Assembly: GCA_019648995.1 (NCBI GenBank) | Contig: BLXT01005251.1 | Span: forward strand, 2,526,034 to 2,547,127 | DNA length: 21,094 nucleotides | Source: Plakobranchus ocellatus | Taxonomy: Eukaryota > Mollusca > Gastropoda > Plakobranchidae | Reading direction: 5' to 3' | Shown: positions 17,701-21,094 of the stretch, piece by piece | Position numbering within the stretch: the first letter of the stretch is position 1 | Layout: each line of letters starts with the position of its first letter | The notes under the pieces: generated by a model | Databases searched by the model: none | Told to the model about the DNA's origin: nothing | Seen by the model: only the letters and a program-made list of their open reading frames with translations | Translations under genes and position numbers: made by a program

Positions 17701-20041
17701 ATTTAATAGACTTAAACCAAATACTCTTAAACAATTAAAGATCATCATAGTTTAGTAAGGATATTATTAATTGACATGAAAAGCCATAAAAAAAAAACTG
17801 TGTGCTATGCAGCAGAATATAAACAATCAATCCTTTTTTATATTATGGTACCCCACCATACGGCAATTATGAAAAATTAAAACTTTATCTGAAGATCAAT
17901 TTATAACAAACAGGTCTTTCACAAAAGGTAATACCCAATCTTTATGCATTATAACAGAGACCTGTTAAAGAAAACAATGAGAGATGGATTTGTCACAAAT
18001 GCAAACTCAATAACCACTGAAGACCAAACAGCAATACATTTGAAAAGGAAGGATATTACAAATCTAGTGACCAGTTCCAGTCCTTACCATCTTCCCTGTA
18101 GCCGGTGGCAGTGATGATAGGCACTGCAACCATGACCAACCCTGAGGCACTCCATACATACTTCATGAGGAACTGCTCTAACATGATGTACCACAACCGC
18201 TTCTTGAAGATGAGATCCATCTGCTCCACCAGCGACTTATAGCATCTTGCTAGAAGAGACTTCTCAACCTGTGAGCAGGACCATTAAAAACTTAATTTTA
18301 ATGCATACATTATGTTTTCAACATTTTCCTTCAAAGAGATATTATATAATATCTGTATCAAGCAGTTTGGCATTGAAAAATGCTATTTTGCATTTTATAA
18401 AAATTTGTCGAGGTGAGAAACAGAAATTTGCCAAGATATAAGCATTTGAATTTTGAACCTCTTAAGATTTACATAGGCGCAATGGCTCATTTGGAAGGGC
18501 AGATGTCTACCATTGGAAAGTCACAGATTTAAATCCCAAATCAAGCCAAGACAATTTTACATTGCTGCTTTGTCAGTTTGTGTCCATCCAGCTCTAGATA
18601 CGTAGCTAGGTCTGTTAAGGCTTGGCAGAAGGAAAGCAAAGGCACTTTACCTCAGAATGTCATTAAGAACAATGAAGGCCCTAATCCTAGTTGTTTGACG
18701 CTCAAACCAAACATGGAATTTAATTTGTTTCACAATATTAAGGATTAAAAGAAGCAAAGTGAATGTTATAAATGAATTCATCTTGGGCTATTAGCATTGG
18801 CACTTAATGAAGGGAAAAAAAGATTTCAAAGGATTTCTTTTCAATTTTCAAATCTAAAGAAAAACATTTTAATGGAATTATGAACTGTCATGTAAGCAAC
18901 ACAAGCAATTAGTAAAAACATTCTAGAAAAAAAAAAAACAACAACAAAAACAAAACAACGAAAATCCTATATTTCATTTCTCTAATGAATTTCAGTCTAT
19001 TAAAAAAAAAAAAAAAAATTCAGTAGCTCCATGTCATAAAATGTGAGCTGTAAAAAAAACTTATACACATGTATGCACAAATTAACTATGTACCTTGTGA
19101 CCATTGTAAAATGCGATTTCCTCAGCATTTGTGATGATTCTTGAGTGCATAAATCTCAGATATCCTTTCCTGTGTGCTTCCTCTGCAACAAGCTTCCCAA
19201 ACTTTGGCGAAACGCGTCGCAAGATATTGGCAGTGACTATGATGACAACAGAGGCAATTGCTGTCGGTAGTTTTGAGCTGGCACCCCGACTGCTAGCCAG
19301 TCTGAACAGTGTGAAAGACATTAGAGCAACATCCAACATTGGCTTTGTTAGACATGAGTATAAATGTGCAAGAGATGATGTGAACATTGTGATATCCTCT
19401 GTCAAACACTGGTCAGCATTAGATAACCGGCTGTCTAAATTGCTGACTCTATAGTATGTCTGGTTCTCAAAGTACTTCTCGTACGCATGCTTCACAAGGC
19501 GAGTGCGAAATACCAGTGCAAGCTTACTCTCTAGAAAACGAAGAAGGCTATTCACAAAAGTTGCTGGGATGGCAAGAAGGATCCATTTTGACAACTGGAC
19601 AACGAATTTAGTGACATTCTTCTGCACAATTGTCTGTACAATACTACCATCCAACTGAGCCACATAGATTGACAAGAACGTTCTGATGACCAAACTTGTT
19701 GTGTGCAGTAAAAGAATTCCAAACTCTTTACACCAAATTCTAGGAATGATAATTTTCAGCAAAAATCGAAGTTGTTTGAAGAATTGCTTGTTCACACTAG
19801 GACTCATCTTTCCCCTTGACGGTGACATCTTCCCTTTAGATGGTGACCTTGATGCCAGGCTAGGAGACCTCTCTTTGCTTCCAGTCTTTCCATTTTCTTT
19901 TTGATGAAAAATCAGTTTGGCCAACACTGGATAATAGCTTCTCAAACTATAGGCTGCCAACAGACATACAGCAGTACCTGTGGCTACTCTCCTCCCAGAA
20001 ATATTTACTTTGGAAATGTCAAGTAATTTGCTGTTAGACAT
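11481..20041 (-). CDS. ABCD1/ABCD2: Peroxisomal ABC half-transporter, ABCD1/ABCD2-like, whole coding span of 10 exons
   Basis: Joining ten exons gives 2,295 coding bases, a 764-residue protein plus stop; from memory human ABCD1 has 745 and ABCD2 740 residues. Order: an N-terminal hydrophobic peroxisome-targeting-type segment (about 19-38), an SP-rich linker (59-86), six-helix membrane domain (about 104-375), EAA-like motif [10 protein letters not shown] (307-316), then one nucleotide-binding domain: Walker [10 protein letters not shown] (513-521), Q-loop Q550, signature LSGGEKQR (611-618), Walker B FALLDE (631-636), D-loop SAVSID (639-644), H-loop H665. Known family role: a homodimer imports very-long-chain acyl-CoA into peroxisomes for beta-oxidation. 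No catalytic residue is missing, so it looks functional. Parts resemble ABCD2 more (LGEDSVL near the end, HRKGYLR in the membrane domain), but invertebrate genes may predate the ABCD1/ABCD2 split, so I do not choose. ABCD3 and ABCD4 fit worse. Confidence 0.97.
11767..13222 (-). other. ABCD intron 9 (1,456 bp) carrying a MITE
   Basis: Bounded by TG|GTATAG and TCTCTAG|. A 490-bp MITE-like element fills 12048-12537. The rest is AT-rich with A-runs near 12962 and 13121 and no coding signal. Confidence 0.88.
12048..12537 (-). mobile_element. MITE-like element, copy B (490 bp), in ABCD intron 9
   Basis: The element reads on the minus strand as the diverged homologue of 3697-4160. Termini are GAGCAATTGCCAAAAC at one end and, reversed, GAGGATTGGCTAAAAC at the other. 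ATAT directly flanks both sides (12044-12047 and 12538-12541), a likely 4-bp target duplication. No open frame of note, so it is non-autonomous. It contains about 63 bases, between two TTCACTYGG copies, that copy A lacks. Confidence 0.72.
13223..13348 (-). CDS. ABCD1/ABCD2: ABCD exon 9: Walker B, D-loop and H-loop
   Basis: 126 bases between TGTCAG| and TTGTG|GTATAG encode the end of K628 to L669 plus two bases of W670. Walker B FALLDE includes the catalytic glutamate E636; CTSAVSID is the D-loop; TITHRP holds the switch histidine H665. Length equals human exon 9. Confidence 0.96.
13625..13709 (-). CDS. ABCD1/ABCD2: ABCD exon 8: ABC signature
   Basis: 85 bases between CTTTAG| and CACAA|GTAAGT encode W601 to H627 plus two bases of K628. 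It contains [18 protein letters not shown], the C-loop that completes the composite ATP site across the dimer. Length equals human exon 8. Confidence 0.96.
13710..14073 (-). other. ABCD intron 7 (364 bp)
   Basis: Bounded by GGAG|GTTAGT and CTTTAG|. It holds an (AAT)n tract at about 13865-13880 and several A-runs; nothing else is seen. Confidence 0.9.
14074..14219 (-). CDS. ABCD1/ABCD2: ABCD exon 7: helical subdomain of NBD
   Basis: 146 bases between CAACAG| and GGAG|GTTAGT encode the end of R551, residues 552-599 and the first base of G600. It begins [20 protein letters not shown] and ends HIVHREG, collinear with human ALDP. The donor GTTAGT is somewhat off consensus, but frame and family alignment support it. 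Confidence 0.96.
14220..14701 (-). other. ABCD intron 6 (482 bp)
   Basis: Bounded by AGAG|GTAAGG and CAACAG|. AT-rich with homopolymers; no repeat family or coding signal recognised. Open frames across its right end are read-through from exon 6. Confidence 0.9.
14702..14847 (-). CDS. ABCD1/ABCD2: ABCD exon 6: Walker A and Q-loop
   Basis: 146 bases between TCTCAG| and AGAG|GTAAGG encode residues 503-550 plus two bases of R551. It holds [20 protein letters not shown], the P-loop with catalytic lysine K519, and ends at FYIPQ, where Q550 is the Q-loop glutamine. Length equals human exon 6. Confidence 0.97.
14848..15008 (-). other. ABCD intron 5 (161 bp, the shortest)
   Basis: Bounded by CAG|GTAAGA and TCTCAG|. 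It lies between the exons for the first NBD strands and Walker A. Nothing else is seen. Confidence 0.9.
15009..15103 (-). CDS. ABCD1/ABCD2: ABCD exon 5: first beta-strands of NBD
   Basis: 95 bases between TCCCAG| and CAG|GTAAGA complete G471 and encode residues to Q502. The product contains [20 protein letters not shown], the strand pair before Walker A with the aromatic/hydrophobic A-loop area. Length and phase equal human exon 5. Confidence 0.96.
15104..16831 (-). other. ABCD intron 4 (1,728 bp, the longest)
   Basis: Bounded by AAAG|GTATTT and TCCCAG|. It holds a LINE-like coding trace (16599-16694), an (AT)n tract at 16353-16364, and an imperfect inverted repeat at 15291-15301/15317-15329 (AGCTGATACCA against TGGTAGATCAGCT). 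The stretch 15180-15680 is less A-rich than its surroundings and may be an old unrecognised insertion. Confidence 0.85.
16599..16694 (+). pseudogene. Probable remnant of a LINE ORF2 C-terminus
   Basis: About 31 codons, open only from 16599 (TAA at 16596-16598) to TAA at 16692-16694, read [19 protein letters not shown] and then a short tail. The basic-aromatic [11 protein letters not shown] pattern resembles the tail often seen at the end of non-LTR retrotransposon polyproteins in molluscs, from memory. The stretch is GC-richer than the intron around it. It is a fragment with no function implied; it could instead be chance. Confidence 0.35.
16832..16988 (-). CDS. ABCD1/ABCD2: ABCD exon 4: linker from membrane domain to NBD
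   Basis: 157 bases between TTTCAG| and AAAG|GTATTT encode residues 419-470 plus one base. It opens with [20 protein letters not shown] (419-438), the conserved helix after TM6, then a poorly conserved charged linker ending NGPLVQK. Human exon 4 is 169 bases, so four codons are missing, all in the variable linker. Confidence 0.95.
16989..17472 (-). other. ABCD intron 3 (484 bp) with a strong internal pyrimidine tract
   Basis: Bounded by the weak donor GAG|GTGCTG and acceptor TTTCAG|. On the minus strand 17371-17406 is nearly all C/T and ends in GCAG, a textbook acceptor-like site about 100 bases after exon 3. The plus-strand view is a G-rich run with two GGGGG tracts and one GGG. Confidence 0.85.
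17473..17597 (-). CDS. ABCD1/ABCD2: ABCD exon 3: intracellular loop and TM6
   Basis: 125 bases after GTCAG| encode the rest of G377 to E418, including [20 protein letters not shown] (389-408) and [10 protein letters not shown] (409-418). It ends in phase 0 at YKE|, as in human. The exon is 18 bases shorter than human exon 3; the loss lies in the variable loop that here reads EDDVDGG. The donor is unusually weak: GAG|GTGCTG, matching the consensus only at GT and the preceding AG. Confidence 0.93.
17598..18087 (-). other. ABCD intron 2 (490 bp)
   Basis: Bounded by G|GTAAGG and GTCAG|. AT-rich with short A-runs. I see no repeat family or coding signal. Confidence 0.9.
18088..18268 (-). CDS. ABCD1/ABCD2: ABCD exon 2: TM5 region
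   Basis: 181 bases, bounded by CACAG| and G|GTAAGG, encode residues 317-376 plus the first base of codon 377. The product contains [20 protein letters not shown] (338-357) and [11 protein letters not shown] (363-373), which track human ABCD1/ABCD2 almost residue for residue. The length equals human exon 2. The segment covers the end of the cytosolic helix after the EAA-like motif and the fifth membrane helix. Confidence 0.96.
18269..19093 (-). other. ABCD intron 1 (825 bp)
   Basis: Bounded by AAG|GTACAT and CACAG|. It holds a tRNA-derived SINE from about 18475 in antisense orientation to the gene, plus A-runs at 18928-18938 and near 19003-19018. No other coding signal is seen. Confidence 0.9.
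18475..18660 (+). mobile_element. tRNA-derived SINE (right end uncertain)
   Basis: The head resembles a degraded tRNA gene of about 74 bases. An A-box-like TGGCTCATTTGG lies at 18483-18494 and a B-box-like GATTTAAATCC (from GGTTCGAATCC) at 18526-18536, about the tRNA spacing apart. A non-tRNA body follows, with GGCTTGGCAGAAGGAAAGC and AAGGCACTTTACC. These internal RNA polymerase III promoter boxes define the class. I cannot name the family, and the 3' end is a guess since no clear tail or target duplication was found. Confidence 0.6.
19094..20041 (-). CDS. ABCD1/ABCD2: ABCD exon 1: start codon, targeting motif, TM1-4, EAA-like motif
   Basis: 948 bases encode residues 1-316 and end in phase 0 at AAG|GTACAT, the same place as human ABCD1 exon 1 (end of the GGHE-type motif). 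The start is the first ATG after an in-frame TAG at 20051-20053 and has A at -3. Residues 19-38 ([21 protein letters not shown] region) match the conserved N-terminal motif that, in ALDP, binds PEX19 for peroxisome targeting. Family landmarks follow: RTFLSIYVA (120-128), PATFVNS (159-165), QTYYRVSN (194-201), LTEDI (213-217) and [16 protein letters not shown] (278-293). The linker between targeting motif and first helix carries four SPS heptads. Confidence 0.97.
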
Positions 20042-20086
20042 GGTTAATGCCTATAAATCTTTTGTCCTGTGCCAGAATCAATAGAT
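20042..20086 (-). other. ABCD1/ABCD2: ABCD 5' UTR, exon part next to the ATG
   Basis: Just upstream of the ATG the minus strand has a strong acceptor, a pyrimidine tract ending TTCTCCACAG|, with AG at 20088-20087. This leaves 45 untranslated bases on the start-codon exon. An in-frame TAG at 20051-20053 excludes an earlier start in this frame. Confidence 0.6.
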
Positions 20087-20355
20087 CTGTGGAGAATAAA
20101 AAGGAATGACTCAATTATTGAGCAAAGAAATGACAGATGTGAACAATGGCTACACGTACAACAGAAAAGCCATGGTCCAAAGATGGAATCTAAAAAAAAA
20201 AAAATGTTTTTTCAAATTGCCTTGTTTATTTGCTTTCGTCTTTGGACATGCCCAAAAAAATTTGTGAATTATATTTCAAGATTCAAGGTAGGCCTAATAT
20301 ATGGTCCCTAGATCGGATAGGATGATGTTGACTTGAAGTTTGAACAATCACTTAC
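20087..20355 (-). other. Candidate 5' UTR intron
   Basis: The acceptor at 20087-20088 can pair with a near-consensus donor, GGAA|GTAAGTG, whose GT lies at 20355-20354. That gives a 269-base intron, similar to other short introns of this gene. The upstream non-coding exon would begin beyond 20356. This is inferred from splice motifs only; a more distant donor is possible. Confidence 0.4.
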
Positions 20356-21094
20356 TTCCTCTGATAATTCTCTATCCTTTAAAACATAACAAGCATTTCT
20401 TCAGTTTATATTTGCATTAAGTCAGAAACGAGAGATATAAATCCGGTTAAATCCACAACAGTCTTTAAATCAGGTTGAACATTTTCTCCACATGAAGCTA
20501 ATTGCAGGGCATAGATCAACACTGATTTGTTGGAATAGCTAGCTTTCATTTCAAAATCAGCGTTTTTCCAGTTTCTGTTTCTGCATGAAACAATCTACAC
20601 ACTCATTCAGAAAAATGTGGAAATTCATTTGTATTACGACAGGTTTGTTGTAATGCAATCATAACAATATTTAAACTCATTTGAATAAGAACAGGTTTGT
20701 TGTAATAGTTTTCGTTTGACATTGCAAATGAACAGATTATGGCATAAATATGCCCTGAAGTTTCAGTGGTTCAAATTTTCAAGAAAAAAAAGGACATGTT
20801 CAGTATTTCCTATGGACAATTTGATTCCAGAATGGAACAGTCAATCAATACTGGTTTGCACTTAGCAGCAATCAACTTCTGAATGGAAAGCTAGATCTAT
20901 TTATATCAAAGAACCAATACCCATCTACATACTGCCGCTAGTTTCACATTTTTCCTTCTGTTAAACAACAGAGGTCCTTTCGTTTATTCTCTGAAATATA
21001 GATGGTACTCCTGGAGCAGATGGGTCCAGTCAAATATTGAATATGTACAAAGTCAGAAAGTCTGATTATAAGGATAGTTAAATGAACCCAATCG
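20356..21094 (-). other. Upstream flank of the ABCD gene, possible first exon and promoter
   Basis: No coding sequence is recognisable on either strand. If the intron model is right, the non-coding first exon lies at the left of this stretch. CpG density is intermediate (roughly ten per kb by eye), higher than in the gene body. It holds a 34-bp direct repeat at 20621-20654 and 20673-20706. I see no convincing TATA box tied to a start site. Confidence 0.35.
20621..20706. repeat. Direct repeat, two 34-bp copies 52 bp apart
   Basis: 20621-20654 and 20673-20706 match at 29 of 34 positions, and the last 16 bases (ACAGGTTTGTTGTAAT) are identical. It looks like a local duplication upstream of the ABCD gene. 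Confidence 0.7.

Noticed and set aside
19131-19904. Two plus-strand frames (19131-19454, 19686-19904)
   Set aside because: Shadows of ABCD exon 1 on the other strand.
1-21094. Novel multi-gene system
   Set aside because: One conserved metabolic transporter gene, repeats and gene-poor DNA explain the window; no cluster of cooperating unknown genes is visible.

Overview
This is a window of animal nuclear DNA. It is AT-rich, full of A/T homopolymers and microsatellites, and its one certain gene is split into ten coding exons by GT...AG introns. Short words such as TAGATCTAGATC (near 69-81) and GTAGGCCTAA (near 9863 and 20285) are, from memory, common in gastropod genomes, and a tRNA-derived SINE and a trace of a LINE are present. 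I lean towards a mollusc, probably a gastropod. The taxon is inferred, not proven.

The right half (about 9,980-20,090, minus strand) is a complete gene for a peroxisomal half-size ABC transporter of the ABCD1/ABCD2 (ALDP/ALDRP) type. I assembled ten coding exons (20041 down to 11481) into a 764-residue protein with no frame break. Walker A, Q-loop, signature, Walker B, D-loop and H-loop are all intact. Six internal exons (181, 95, 146, 146, 85 and 126 bases) have exactly the lengths I recall for human ABCD1, so the intron positions look ancestral. A 5' UTR intron just upstream of the ATG, a 3' UTR of about 1.5 kb, and a well-formed poly(A) site at 9990-9995 complete the model. The predicted protein homodimerises in the peroxisome membrane and moves very-long-chain acyl-CoA into the matrix for beta-oxidation.

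The left half (1-9,980) has no gene I can identify, but it is structured. CpG is dense in 1-2,650 and again in about 9,080-10,060 (some 40 CpGs in 1 kb by eye). It is roughly sevenfold sparser in 2,700-9,080 and through the ABCD gene. Both CpG-poor blocks end at their left edge beside a minus-strand AATAAA (2720-2725 and 9990-9995), and in both the long A-runs lie on the plus strand. This suggests a second minus-strand transcription unit of about 6.4 kb with no obvious long coding exon.

The repeats form a second layer. Two diverged, inverted copies of a roughly 465-490 bp MITE-like element lie at 3697-4160 and 12048-12537. The second sits in the last ABCD intron and has 15-bp-class terminal inverted repeats and an ATAT target duplication. 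A tRNA-derived SINE lies in intron 1, a short LINE-like coding trace in intron 4, a roughly 38-bp minisatellite at 8062-8300, and an unresolved poly-G tract containing two N bases at 7555-7579. I see no CRISPR array, operon, tRNA, rRNA or prokaryotic feature.
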